Notes under the pieces: generated by a model
Database searches by the model: none
Told to the model about the DNA's origin: nothing
The model's input: only the letters and a program-made list of their open reading frames with translations
NCBI GenBank assembly: GCA_025345505.1
Contig: JANVCC010000018.1
Coordinates: forward strand, 53,373,411 to 53,437,410
Length of the DNA: 64,000 nucleotides
From: Todiramphus chloris collaris
Lineage: Eukaryota > Chordata > Aves > Coraciiformes > Alcedinidae
Direction: 5' to 3'
Translations under genes and position numbers: made by a program
Shown here: positions 43,267 through 57,302 of the stretch, in pieces
Numbering within the stretch: the first letter of the stretch is position 1
Layout: each line of letters opens with the position of its first letter

Positions 43267-43419
43267 AGTCATTTAACACTTACATGAAATACTGTATTTA
43301 AGATTTACACAAAGCAACAGTAATAGAAATGAGAAAACCAACTGGGCAGGTCTCTGCTGTACAAACCATTTTCAGAGTTCTAAACAAGATTAATTCAGAT
43401 AAATAAAATTATTAAACTA

Positions 43420-43596
<177 letters not shown>

Positions 43597-45287
43597 CTAT
43601 AGTTTTATTTGTTTGGTTTTCTATTTTTATATACATGCAGGTATTAAACTACAACAGCTGTTAATAGCAAAACAGAAGATGTAGGGAAAGCAAACATAAG
43701 TGAACTTAAGAGCATTTTTAAAGTATTTTCTTCTCTTCCTCATGCTAACAAAGTATCCTCTCCATTATCTTCATCCTGTTTAACTCTCATCTCTTCCACT
43801 TGGACATAAGTCATTCTCTAAATTCACATATATATATACTTCCTTGCAAATGATTCAGCTCTCACACACAAAAAGTGATTTCGCTTCACGTCCCGCACTA
43901 CCTTATCTCACATCATCACTTCTCAGACACTGTATGAGAAGTTCTTGATTAGAATGTTGTATCAAGAGCTTTCTATTTCTGCCTAAATGCAGGTTATTGT
44001 AAAATGGGAGGTAAAGTCAGAATAAGTCAAGTACACATTCACAATAAAAACTATGTATTCACTACGAAGTAGATGATCTTTCACCATTACAGTGACAGCC
44101 CTTCCCAGGCTGGCCTGGTCTTTACCAACAAGAAACTCTAGGTTTGTTGTACTAAGCAGTATAGATCCAGCCATTATCTAACTCAAAAATCAAAGCACAT
44201 TCTTCTCTGCCTCTTTAAATTCAAACTTAAATGAAGAATCTGAGTCCCATGATCACTACATTCCTGTTCTTTACAAAATCAATTCCAATTTTACCCCAAC
44301 ACACAGGATTCAATCCACTCAAGCTGCATTCAGGGGAAAAGATGATCTACTGAACTTTCTTAATTTTCAGGTATTTATGTAATACTACTTTTTATATTTT
44401 CGTATTTCTGTAGAAAAAATGGTAGATAGCAATATTCTAAACTTACATCTTTGAAGCAATCTTTGGGCATGTAAATAAGGTGTTTGACTTTCACATGTTC
44501 TGTATTGCTCTTGCTTCTATTGAGTTGTTTTCCCATCTTCTATTTGCTGACACATTCTGTAGCTATATTTAATATAAATTAGAGCCTGGTGGAGCTACAG
44601 GATTTTCTTCCAAAGGGCCTGCAGCCTTTTCTCATTCAGCTATTTTTTATACTTTTCCAGTTTAAACATTCAAATGTTAGTTTATGAAGGAGGGAAAATG
44701 TTGCTCCTTTTTTTTTCTGTGTAAATTCTAGTAACTGCCTTTGCAGAAGAAAACAGCACTAGGATACTTGTTAGAAATACTAATGCATACTTTTCAGTTT
44801 GTGAGGTACTCTGATTCAGGAAAGGTACCTAGACACACTGCAGAGAGTTTTTTGGTGTTTCATCATTTTTAAAGGTACAGATTTCTAAAAACACTCACAG
44901 ACTTCCTACAATGCGTGCCCACTTATCCTCAGGCACTTAACTTGTCTCTAAATCTATTCTGCACCTCCTTATCTCAAAATTGAGGATAGAATTTCATTCA
45001 CAGATTTGCTCTGGTTAATATATAACTCATATAGTGTACGTGTGTGTGCCTTTGTAGTTTTTAATGCACACAAGCACAGTTTAAAGCCATCACACACATA
45101 TGCCTATTGAAAACATGGACCTGGCATTACATGTTAAGACTGCAAACTGAAAAAGTTCTTTTACTGCCTTGCACTGTTCAGAACATAACATTTTTCCATG
45201 CTTAAGTGTAGCAAAACTCTGCAGTTTCTCCTCACGCACTGCTCTTCCAATACTGAGCTACTCTTACTCTTTCTGAAAGAAACACAA

Positions 45288-45305
45288 GGGGGAAGGGGGG
45301 GGGGG
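45288..45305. repeat. G-rich run (G5-AA-G11)
   Basis: GGGGGAAGGGGGGGGGGG within AT-rich intron 2. It may form G-quadruplex on the plus strand. Its length is prone to sequencing error. Confidence 0.95.
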
Positions 45306-47230
45306 AAGTCTAATTTTGGGAATGGAAATTAAATGTGATATTTCTGCTTCCAAATGTTCAGTCATTGTCTCACTGAATCCAGCAAGGAGAATGAAAGAAC
45401 TGAAACCAGACATTCACTTCAACTAGTGTCATTTATGTCCATTTCTTTTTATTATACCATGATATATGGTAAAACTGAGAAGATGGATATAAAAACATTT
45501 AAATCCTCTAGAAATCTGAACTAACTAGACAATACAGCTGCTCACCTGCTAAGCTGGCTACCTATGTAAGAAATCTACATTAAAGAAGTCTACCTTAACT
45601 AAATCCAATGCATTAAACAGCTTATAGGGAACTAATCTAACTTAAGAACAGCTGATCTGATCTGTCTGAAGAAAGGATGATTAAAGGAGTGATAGGGGCA
45701 GCTTCTCTTCCCAGGGGGTTTAGCTAGCTGAAACTCCTATAAATACTATTTTTTTTTTGAGAACCTTCTTCAGAAGTTCAGGTTCTTTCCATTTCAATCC
45801 TGAGCCTCAGCACATGTCAAGAACTCTTCTTTCATGTGGGAAAGTTTAAGCTGTAAAGAAGTAGGTATTAGACAGGAAATCAGTTAATCAGGTGTGCCAG
45901 GCACTTGTGTTTCTTGTAAGGATTGAATTAAATTACTTTTTATTTTGAATGGCTTGAAATAAATTCAGTGATATATGAGCTGAATGTTTTGTCTCCAGAA
46001 CCCTAAATTCTACCTTTCTGGTTTTAATATGGCCACTTAAAGCGCCAACCATCGCTGTCTTTCAAGGAATGGAAAAGCACATTAAGAAAAGTTCAGCATG
46101 TATGCACTGACATGTGCTTCTGCAAATCTGCTGTAGACAAGAAGAAGACTTTGAAGTAATGTGAATTACTGTCAAACTTCAATGATTAATTACACTGTAA
46201 TCCTTAATGCTTGCTAAGTGGTCATCTTCCAGTACATTTCTTGAAACTAATAATTGTTTTAATATTATTATATTTCCAATACTTCCCTTGCACATGTCTC
46301 TAAACCTTTGTTTGAAATCTTTATCTCTTACTAAAATCTTTATATAAGCCACTGAAGCAGACACAATTAATGAAATGGACAGGCACTTCATTAATGGCAG
46401 ATTTGAAAGCTGTATGCTTAATACATAGTTATACTCATTATACCAGGCTAGTAGTATTCTCTGAAAGCACAGGAATTACAGCAATTTGCAAAACAGTTAA
46501 AGAACTTTTATAATTTCATGACAAGGAAACATTTTTCTCTACATGGAAAGTTCACATGAAGCAGTGGTCTGTTAAGAAAAGCAAACTTGTCCTAAAAGTA
46601 GAAGATTTCTGCTACACCAATGTTACCCTTCTTTCTGGTTTGATTTTTTAAAATGTTTTGTATTATACATTTAAGATGCCACATCCTGATCATTACCCTC
46701 TTTCCATATTTTTAATCATCATACACATACATTTTACACAAATAAGTCTGTGTATTTCTACTCAGCAGTCGAATCCTAAGTAAGCAATGTTATTTTTTAT
46801 TTTGCTCACAGATCCAGTTGCACACAAGTACCTTATGATTAACTTGACAGTGCTGAAATATACAGGAAAAACCTTCACCTGCACCTCAAAGTTCCTATTT
46901 CACCAGATGAAGAGGCCAGAGTTTTTTATTTTTTTATTTATTTCAAGATTAGCCTTCTCTTTCAAACCATCATTATATCATTACATTGCAGGTCTGAGAC
47001 ACGGCTGAATTAATTCCATTATATCTAATGGAACTTCTGCAAGGAAGAGTGACTGGATGTGCTTATTTTAAAACAACTACAATGTTCCTGTTGTAAAAAC
47101 CCACAAATGTAGGATGGCTCTGCCCAACTGGATGGATATCATTTTAGAGTCTCTTCATGAGTACCTCAATTAGACTGCATGGCCATGTGCTGTATATGAC
47201 AATATCTTTTAACACCTTTGTTAGTACATA

Positions 47231-48258
47231 TCACAGAATGTTACGGGTTGGAAGGGACCTTGAAAGAACATCTAGTCCAACCCCCCTGCCAGAGCAGGAT
47301 CACCCAGGTCACGCAGGAACGCATCCAGGTGGGTTTTGAATGTCTCCAGAGAAGGAGATTGTACAACCTCTCTGAGCAGCCTGTTCCAGTGTTCTGTCAT
47401 CCTCACAGTGAAAAAGTTTTTCCTTTTGTTTCCTTATGTTTACCCAGAACCTCCTGTGCTCCAGCTTGTACCCATTACACCTTGTCCTATCACAGGATGT
47501 GACTGAGAAGAGCCTGGCTCCATCCTCCTGACACTTGCCCTTTACATATTTATAGACATTAATAAGGTCACCCCTCAGGGTCTCCTTTTCTCCAGGCTAA
47601 AAAGACCCAGCTCTCCTCATAAGGGAGATGCTCCACTCCCTTAATCATCCTAGTGGCTCTGCGCTGGACTGTCTCCAGTAGCTCCCTATCTTTCTTGCCC
47701 AGAACTGGATGCAGTATTCCAGGTGGGGTCTCACCAGCACAGAGGGGGAGAATAACCTCCCTTGACCATGCTCTTCTTAATGCATCCCATGATGCCACTG
47801 GCCTTCTTGGCCACGAGGGTGCATTGTTAGCTTATGGCCATCCTCTTGTTCACCATGACTCCCAGATCTTTTTCCCCAGAGCTGCTCTCCAACAAATCAG
47901 CCCCCAACCTGTACTGATACATGGGGTTCTTCCCCAGATGAAGTACTTTACACTTGCCCTTACTGAATTTCATTAGATTTCTTCCTGCCCATCTTTCCAG
48001 CCTGTCCAGGTCACACTGGATGTCAGCACAGCCTTCTGGAGTGTCAAGATACTCCTCCCAGTTTTGTATCATCAGCAAACTTGCTGAGGGTACACTCTAT
48101 CCCTTTGCCCAGGTGATTGATGAATATATCAAACAGCACTGGACCCAGGACTGACCCCTGGGGAACACCACTACCCACAGGCCTCCAGCTAGACTCTGCT
48201 CCACTGATCACAACTTTCTGGACTCTGTCCTTCAACCAGTTTCCAACCCATCTCACCA
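47231..48258 (-). mobile_element. CR1 LINE, 1-kb 3' fragment with remnant reverse transcriptase
   Basis: The 3' end is at 47231 (plus strand TCACAGAATGTTACGGGTTGG). Reading leftward on the minus strand from 48258, the peptide contains [12 protein letters not shown] and then FADDTKLGG, the [FY]ADD catalytic box of the CR1 reverse transcriptase (box near 48066-48080). The C-terminal part follows, with DTPEGCADIQCDLDRLERWA, KCKVLHLGKNP and GEKDLGVMV, then HPVLGKKDRELLETVQRRATR. The pieces lie in three different frames, so at least two frame breaks make it non-coding. The endonuclease and most of the fingers/palm are missing through 5' truncation. It is the best preserved CR1 here and sits in intron 2 in gene sense. 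Confidence 0.96.
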
Positions 48259-51200
48259 AAACCTCTCATTTTTATGCAGTATAATCCTGCTCTGGCTGCT
48301 AATTTTGGAGACCTCTCTTTTATAAAGGATTCTGAAAGTATGTAGATGTTTGGGAAAGTGATACTCATATTGGGAACAACATATTCTTGTTTTATTTCCA
48401 AGGCTTTTACATTAATTGAAGTAAGTAATTTGGTCTTTCATCTTACATTTGATCAATAATTTATCCTTCAGTATTTGATCTTCTGATAAGTGAATCATAA
48501 ATGGGATAGTACAAGTACGATATGAAATCCAGAGAAATTGTGACTGCTGCTCACTGTACTACAAGAAATAGAAAACCAAAAGCAATATATGTATCCATTA
48601 CATGGTGAAAGAAGCAAAACTGACAACTTTATGGAATTACATCTTGTTTCCTTGATTAGCTTCTAAAGACAAAATTATTTTGACAAAGAGATGTAACATT
48701 CTGTACATTGCTGGCTAGACATATAACAACAAAATGAACCCATTTACATATGGTGGAAACTGCTTTTAAGCAAGTCTCTACAATGAAAGGATCAAATAAG
48801 TAAGCATTAACACATTTTGTTCTGACAAGGAGAAATGCTAAAATAAGGGAGTTTAAGCAAGAGCAGAACCATAGCTCAGAAACATTTAAGAAGTTGCAGA
48901 ATGTGACAGGTTTAACTAGTAAACCTATTAAACTAACTCATTTTAAAGAAAGGGAGGTTGACTATACCCTAGGAAGCCTCATCTTCAGAAAGCAGCAAAT
49001 ATTACCGGGGGGAGGGAAGTACCAAGAGTTATTACATGAGCTAGTCTGTGTTGCTCTGCATTTGTGTTTTATTTGCAAACCTATAACAAGGCCAATCTGA
49101 TCTCAGCTGCACCTCACCACTTCCCTCATCTGTCCATAAACCGGAGGTTTACATCTACAACTGGTAAACTGCTGAAGCTCCAACCAGCTGTGGTTGAATT
49201 TACTGTTGAAAGCACTTTTTAGACAATAAAACTACTGTCAGCTGGGTTCCCCTGAAGCTCTTCTACTAGACTCCTCTAGCTTCCCAAGAATCAGTATTCA
49301 CATCCTTCTGGATTATTTCCTTCATGTATCTCTTTCCTGAAAATCTTCCTCTCCATAAATTAGTGGACCAAGGTCAAACCAATTTCCATCTATGTTTTCT
49401 CATGGGAAGTCTCCCTCAACTATAAACACAACATTTGAAATACAACCCAATTTTACTTATCTAGTATCAGCTTCCACCTGGCATTCATCAGCACTGGTAC
49501 TTACTCTGCCATTCATAATTCAATTGGAGAAAATACTATGTGCTCTTGCTGTGGATGAATGTATTCACAACAATTAAGACATCTTAATTTATCTTTGATA
49601 AAGAGCTTACTCTCCTGGTTTTTAAAGATCCAAATAAGGCCACAAATCCTACCAATGAACTGTTTGCTGTTTTTATTACACAGATTATTTCCAAAACTTT
49701 CTTTACTTCAGTTCTCCTGTTTTTGTCTCATGACAAGTATAATAAAACTTCAGTCACCTCATCTGCATTTCCATCTACTGTTCCTGTGTATGAGGAATAT
49801 AGTGACTTGCCCCACATCCACATACCATACTGTACTGTTGCAAATAGCCCGTATCCTGCAGATATAACCCAGTGCAAAAGAATGCCAGGGGCCCTACAAT
49901 GAACAATTCTGAATAATGTGTATAGTTCTAGACTAATAAAATGGACACTCTTATTTCAAGTGAAATAAGAGGGACTTGTAATTATTATTACTATTAAATA
50001 ATATCCCCCTGTTGAAACACAAAGGTTAGGAACAACAACAAGTTTCAGCATTTTCAAGCAGTTCTGGCAGTATGACAGGGACCCTAAGAGTCCTACAATA
50101 TTTTACTTTAAGCTACTGTAATTAAACATTTTAAGTACTCATAAGTTTTGGGGAAAAAAGTTTCATTCCTGTTGCTCAAATTAAATTTAGTGTCAGCTTG
50201 CTAAAATACTCAGTTTCCATAAACAAGGGAAATGATTTTAGCAACCTTTATATTCTAAGTGTCAAAGCCTGGTTATTGCATAACATGCTATTTAGCCTTG
50301 ATGAAGTCCCAACATGGCAAACTGCAAGATCTTTAAGAGATGCAAAAACAAAATTTACTGAAGGCATTACTGAACTCTAGTTTCAAAAGAACTGTATTTA
50401 AAAATAAATTTGCAGGATCTCCTTTTAGTCCATGAAAATAATTTCTTATTCATAATCAAAACAAAATAAGTCACTTTGAAGCCTGACATTTAGAGTGTAC
50501 TAACAAGTTACTTAGCAAGCTAGTAAACAAACAGTCCCACAAACTAAAGAACAATTTTCAACTACTGGCTTTCATAGGCTTCTTCACAGACCCATTATAC
50601 ATTTACTTGAAGTCCATTTACTCACACCTCACACATACCTTTTGTTTTTGTTTTGTTTTGTTTGTTGTGGTTTTTTTTTAAATAGAAAAGCTATTCTGTT
50701 GCTAATTATTATATTAGGAAACTTTCTGATTTTCTCACTTAGAGAAAAAGACCACCAAGAATAAAGTACCAAAACCCATCTTCACCCAAGCCAGACCATT
50801 AGGTTATAGACTGTTCAATGTAATCACAAGTCAATCATCATACCTACACCTTGAGAGTAGTAGGATTTACATTTGCAAATGCTAAAGTTTGAAATAAACA
50901 ATCTGGATTCTAGAAGTCTGTCTTATTACTCACTTCAACACCACAGAGATTTGAGCTAAAGATATATCCTGGAAGCATTAATAATTAGATTCAAATAACT
51001 TTTTCTATTCTGGGATCTTGGAAAATAGGTATGTTAATCTATATATGGTAGTAGAGACAAACAATTTCAAGTTTCTATACTTTATCCACCCTTTTCTAGT
51101 TCCCCAAATAGTAGACATATCACATGCAAAACTTTTACGATGCACAAAGCTGCACACAAATCTTCTTTAAAAGATACTAAAATCTGCAAGGCTAAGTACA

Positions 51201-54009
51201 AAGACAAAAATGAGAACTGGTAAGTCAGCCTTCAGCCTCAGGGTGGGTTTTAAAACCAGATACAGTGATTGATTGACCTCCGTAAACAGCTTTGCTTAAG
51301 AGTGCTGTCAGGACACAAGACTGACCATATCCTTGCCATTTTACTCATTCCCTCCTCTTTAGGCCACTCCTTAACTCTCTTAGTACGTATCTTCGAGAGA
51401 AAATAATGAAACGCTCTTTGTACTTTTCCCACGGCACTCCTAACTGCAACCCTTTCATAGGTTGATCCATCCTGCACAGCTAAGAAGTGAAGGTATCTGT
51501 GATGAGACAGGTGATGCACGCTGAGTCACTCAGCACTCGCACAAAATGCCATCTAAAGTCAAATAAATCATATCCACACAGATAGAGCTATTGCACAGTC
51601 TGCTGCTACCTTTATTTGACCGAGCAATCGTAACTTCCTGCCCTCTTTAATTTTGATCCAAAATAGAGAGGGATGAGGCAAATAAAGCAAAAATCTACTA
51701 ATAACCAACAGGATGGTTATTTTAGTTTGAATCCAAATTTACCTTTGAGCTATCTTTTGGTAGAAGCTGCCATTTTTGTCTACTCTCAACAAGAGCATAG
51801 CTTCCTGCTCTGTACCCTGTTCCCAATTCCTGTCCTGCCTTACTACACCCACATCAGATGGCTGATCAGTGGGTCAGAGGGCATGAATTCAGGCACTGTA
51901 CCATATGTCCTTTAGTTGTTAGCACCTCCTGGTCTGCTCTGGGCTCTTGTTGTTCCAGCCAATGCCCAGGAATACTTTAGGACACCGTGAAGGCCAAGGA
52001 CTGTTCCCAGTACACAGTATGGGCAAGACTCCTTTTGCTGGAAAGGAGTTTAGCATGGCTGAAGAGGGGGACAGATCAGGTAGTCTCTCATCCTAAAGAA
52101 GTTAGGGTGTGTTGAAGTACCATCAATTCCAATACTTAAAAACTCCCAACCCTTCACTGCTGTCCCACATGGCTCAGCTCCTACACCAGTGCTCTGTAAC
52201 TCCTGACCCCTTCATCTGTCTCATTAAGATCCCTCTTCCAGTGTGTCTTCCCAAGTATGGATTCACCCCTTGCGCTGCAGAGATCAATAACTTTTTCCTC
52301 CCCAGTGTGGAACACAAGTCAGGTGATGGTACAGAACTCTTCAGGAAGCTATGCATGCTCTGTGTGCGTGCAGGTTCCACAGCAAATAATGAAAACACAA
52401 AAAAAGAGAAGCACACAGCAGTGCACAGTTGTAGCTAGAAAACAGTCGGGCTCTCTGGTGATCCTGTGAAAAACTGGCTCCCTCTTGCTCTGTTGCTACA
52501 TGTTGATATATAGCCTGGCCCAGTGCAGCCTTGGGCAGGGCAGTGGACGAGTACCAGTGAGTGTGGGGAGGCCAGACCAAATCCTCAGCTATATTAACTG
52601 CAGATCAAGGATATACCCCCACAGAGATGACGTGATTTAATGTAAAACAGAGAACACATCCATGATGTAAAGTCCATGGATTTACCCACTGCAAATGTCA
52701 GCTCCTTCCAAAAGTATATCTAAATTTCTTAAAATATTGACAGAATCAGAAAATGTTACTTAATTCCTGAAGGACTACTCAGTTTGGCTGAAACTCCAGC
52801 AAAGTACCAAATACAAGGAATTTCAGCAGTTATGAGAGAGGGAAAAAAAACCTCCCATCATTGCAATATGGATATCTCCATTAAAATAAATAAATAAAAA
52901 TCCAGGGCTAGGCTCTGGCTATGATAAAAATAGCCGAAGCATGTTCTAGTCCAAAAGGAGAAGCTTCCAAACATGTCCACTCACAACCTTACCAAAATTC
53001 AAAAGTTGCCAAGAAAGGTAGCATTTGCTTATCTAGAATTTTCCTTCAAAGTGAAAACAGTTTGCTTTCTCCAGAAAGGTAAACAAGAGTAACCCTGACA
53101 ACTAATTGAACTAAGTAACTGAAATCTAACATGTGAAGAGATGATGCCATTTTCCATTATGTCATCTTTGTTCCATAAATCCTTTTATGTAGATAAACTA
53201 GTGCCTACTTTATAAATCGACATTTGGAAACTTTTCTGATCAGGTGATGAGAATGATCAAGTGCTGGCCAAATAGTGCAATGTGTACAATTGCAAGCTTA
53301 GAGAGGAAAGCTTGATTTATCCAGCTGCATTGACATAGAATATAAAGAGAAAAGATTCTGTTACAGCTACACTGTCAGAGCTACACTGTCACAGCTATTT
53401 TTGTAAAGAACTTCTTAAAGAAAATTTAAGATTTAAAAAGGGTCATTCTAAGATTAAATGGAGAGAAAAACTAATCCTATTCATACAAATAAAGGTCAAA
53501 CATGCTTCCCCTAAAGCTGATTACGCAGACACTGCCCAGGAAATGACCAGAAACATCAATCATAAACACATTTTATACTACGCACAAGAAATAACACTTA
53601 AGGATATGTCATTGTGTCTGTTGTAAAAAACTAAATCGCTTCCGTGGGAGAAAGGTTTCTAAAACAGGAGCAAGTGAGTGTACAAAACAGAAATGCAGAA
53701 AATGTCAAGTAATGCCCAATACATGATAAATGTGTAAACACAAAGAGAGGGCCCCAATGTTCCTTGTGTTAAGTAACTTCCAATTTTAAACTATATGATG
53801 CAAATACAAAGCAGCATTTGAAACTAGAACTTCTATTTGAAGTGGGAAGATAAACAAGAATACAAGTTGAGTAGCTTCAAACAATTCAGCCATTAGACAA
53901 CTGACATCAATTATAAAGCAGGTGTTGCAGTTACTTATTTTCATTTCATCGCTCCACTTGGGGAAAATTCTTCTACTCATTACTGATGCCAAGGTAAAAC
54001 TCTATATTT

Positions 54010-54044
54010 TTATATATATATATGAAATATATATATTTATAATC
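54010..54044. repeat. (TA)n tract, interrupted and palindromic
   Basis: TTTATATATATATATATG, then AAATATATATATATTTATA. The two AT blocks are mutually complementary. It lies 55 bases left of the nested inverted repeat at 54099-54167. Confidence 0.9.
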
Positions 54045-54098
54045 TATACGATTACAAAGTATTACGAAAATATTTTTGTGAGGTGCCAAACTCAAGGT

Positions 54099-54167
54099 AG
54101 CTATTTACAGGAATATCAGGAACAAGATATTGTTCCTGATGCACATCAGTATTACCTGTAAATAGTT
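54099..54167. repeat. Nested inverted repeat (two-stem foldback)
   Basis: The outer arms CTATTTACAGG (54101-54111) and CCTGTAAATAG (54155-54165) are perfectly complementary over 11 bp, and one wobble plus one more pair extend them. Inside, ATCAGGAACAA (54115-54125) pairs perfectly with TTGTTCCTGAT (54130-54140) around a 4-base GATA loop. A short asymmetric internal loop separates the stems. The whole is about 69 bases, of pre-miRNA or MITE-remnant size. Function unknown. Confidence 0.85.
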
Positions 54168-55550
54168 TGGGTGAATCTGCTCATTGACAGACTAATGCAA
54201 TCCAGATTTTCAGACATTTTGAAAGGTTTCATAGCTTTTAAGCATTACTGAGAAAAGTAAGTGCTATGCAATTTTTAAAAGTACATAAATTAACAAAGAG
54301 GAGGTGAAATTGTAGGCAATACCATCTAGAAGTTTCCAGTACAAAGTACAACAAGATTTATGTAAACCCAAAGATTTTAGTGTTACTACTGTAAATCACT
54401 CTACAGCACTTTATGGTGTTCCTCCAAGTGGAACTCAGCTCTTCCTTTGAAATGGAGTTTGCTGTTTTCTATGATGCTTTGTTCTCATGTTTTTAAACAT
54501 CTTAATAATGCTAAGGTAAGAAGATAGGATTTTAATATTACAAAAGTTCCTTTTGAAAAAAAGTACTGTATGCATAGGAAGACAGAAAGTCATTCAGACA
54601 TCTGACACTACTCAGAAGCAGAGTTTAATATCCTGTGTTTACATTATTCATGTAAACATAAATGCACACTAAATTGCTGCTTATATAAACTATATAATAT
54701 CCAATCTTAATAACTCCTCCTTTTTAAAATGATAATTAATTCTCAAGCATGTAAAAGAAGCTAATTAATCCTGACTTTTGCATAACATACTAGAAAGTGT
54801 ACTTTGTTTTCAGAAAAATGTTTCAACCATTATGCACATCAACTGCAAGAGCTTTTAAGTGCTCAGCGTACCATGCCTACAATGCTTTCCTGCTTTACTA
54901 CACCAATCAGCAGACGTGATCCATTTGTTCTCTGTACAGAACAATAAATATTCTGAACCACAAGGAAAAAAAAAAGCCAAGGAAGACCAAAAATAAAATA
55001 AAATTTTAAAAAGACTTCTTAAATTAACTGAAGTTTTACAGTGGCTCTTTCCTATTTGGGACCTTTCTAGAATAAAAACTTTAATAATTAACTTTGCTCT
55101 CAGCTGCATATTTACCAGTTAATAGGATGATTTGTACATGCAGTTGTGCCTTGTAAGACCAAAGCAGCTCAGTTTGTGCCAACAGGTCAGCCTAACTCAT
55201 GGGATTCAACTTTACTAGAATACACAAAGGAACTTACATGGTACGTATGGTGTGTAGCCTTCTCTAAATGCAAGCCTAATTTGTGAAAGACTTCAGAAAG
55301 CAAAAATTTAAAGCATTTACATAAGAAAAATTTAATGCTTAAAGAGTCACAATTCTCCACAAGAGCTAAAAGTTTGTTGTTCACAATGGTAAATACTCTG
55401 TTCTTTTCTCCTTCGTTCAGTCCAGCTTGTTGCCTCCTATCTACCTAAATCTCAGATTGAAAAACTGCATATAACCAGAGCAGTAGGTTTATTACATTTC
55501 TGCTTCCTGCTTTATCTATCAATGATTTAAATTCTGTAGCCTTGTATTCA

Positions 55551-55775
<225 letters not shown>

Positions 55776-57302
55776 TTACTTTCCAACAGAAGGCTTTTCA
55801 GTTATCTCTAGTTAATTTTAATTAATTCTAATTTCAAAATCCAATTTCAGTTCATTGAATTAAACATTGGGTATATAAGCATTCCAGTAGGCAACTAGTA
55901 ATTCACAGTCTTAACTTTGATTCCCATGCCACAACACAACACCATAACATTTATAAGTTTTTCTTCCACTAATGAAGTTTTGAAGAGTGGTTCTGATGCA
56001 CTCCATTTTCAGTGTATCAGAATTTCATGATTTTGCATTTTAAACACTGATGGAACAGTTCACCATAAAATGTAATTCATAAAAGACAATAAATCTCAAG
56101 AAATTGAGAAATTACTGTTTCTTCCAGTTTGGGGTGAAAAAAATCAGGTGCTTTTTCCCTTTTATACACAATAATACCTAAAAAGCTTTAAGAAGCTGAT
56201 ACATATTAATCACATTTTACTTAAGAAAGCCCTTTAAGAAGTATCCTGTCTGAAACACAGTTTCCTTATACTGTGCATCACCATGTAACTTGCAGAAGAT
56301 AGCATGAGGAGAGCAAAGGCAAACTCGTACCCATGTGAATTTTTCAGCTCAGGAGAGACTACCAGACACAGGTTTTCAGAGTAAATTCTGGTTGCTTGTA
56401 AAAGTTGCATCTTTCTATCTCTAGTATGGAGACAAATAAAAGATTCACCTTCACCTAACACTGCAAGATGAAATATCGCCAGTATGTTCCCTTTAGCATG
56501 GTTTAAATGTTCATCATCCTGTACTGTAGGGTTAATGTGGAGGATGGGAGTGAAAATAAAGCCACTCAAATGCTTCCTTCAAATTTACAATGACCTCTTC
56601 TAAAAAAGGTTTTTGTCTAGGAAGAGTTTCAATTGCTATTTACCGAATAGCGTCAAAAATGCAATTTTGGCCACTTTACTCAATTTTATATTTATGAACG
56701 TGTCTCCAGCAATCTTCATTACAAATGATAATTACCGTTAAGATATACTTTAGAGAAGATGCTAGATATGGAGGTAAACATTTAAAATTGCAAAATATTT
56801 AGGTTGCAAGGAACAGATGAAGTCATTAGTTCCCATCCCTCTGAACCCCAGCAGGGCTAATGACTCAGACAGTTGACTACTTATTGAGGAATTGGTTGCA
56901 CTGGGTAAATAACAAGACAATAGTTAAAACGAACGTTATAGAACTTGATTATCATCTTGCCTCTGAAATATGTAATGAAAAAGTAAATTTAGTTTTGTAG
57001 ACTTATCAAGTATGTGAATCAAATTCTTTGTATTTATGTAGGAAATTCACTATTTCAGTCAACTCTTACGTTTAACTACCAACAAGATCATCTGCTTCCT
57101 CAGGAAACAGAGAAATGATGGGAGACCTCCACAGAGCAGGATTTACATCACTTTCTTAACTTAAGCATCCAGGTAGAAATAATTTCCATTTGTATCATAT
57201 TAAACAAAATAATACTTGAGATTAGTATAACAGCTACTTTGTATATTTAAAAGAACCAGATGTTCTCTTTGTTTTAGCAGCTGCTTATTGCTCATACCAC
57301 CC

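Noticed and set aside
51250-51519. 89-codon minus-strand open frame rich in charged residues (RTKRVKEWPKEEGMSKM)
   Set aside because: Considered as an unknown exon or retrocopy; it lacks acceptor/donor support at sensible borders and matches no protein I know.
53366-53395. Small direct repeat AGCTACACTGTCA in tandem
   Set aside because: Two units of about 15 bases only; ordinary replication slippage.
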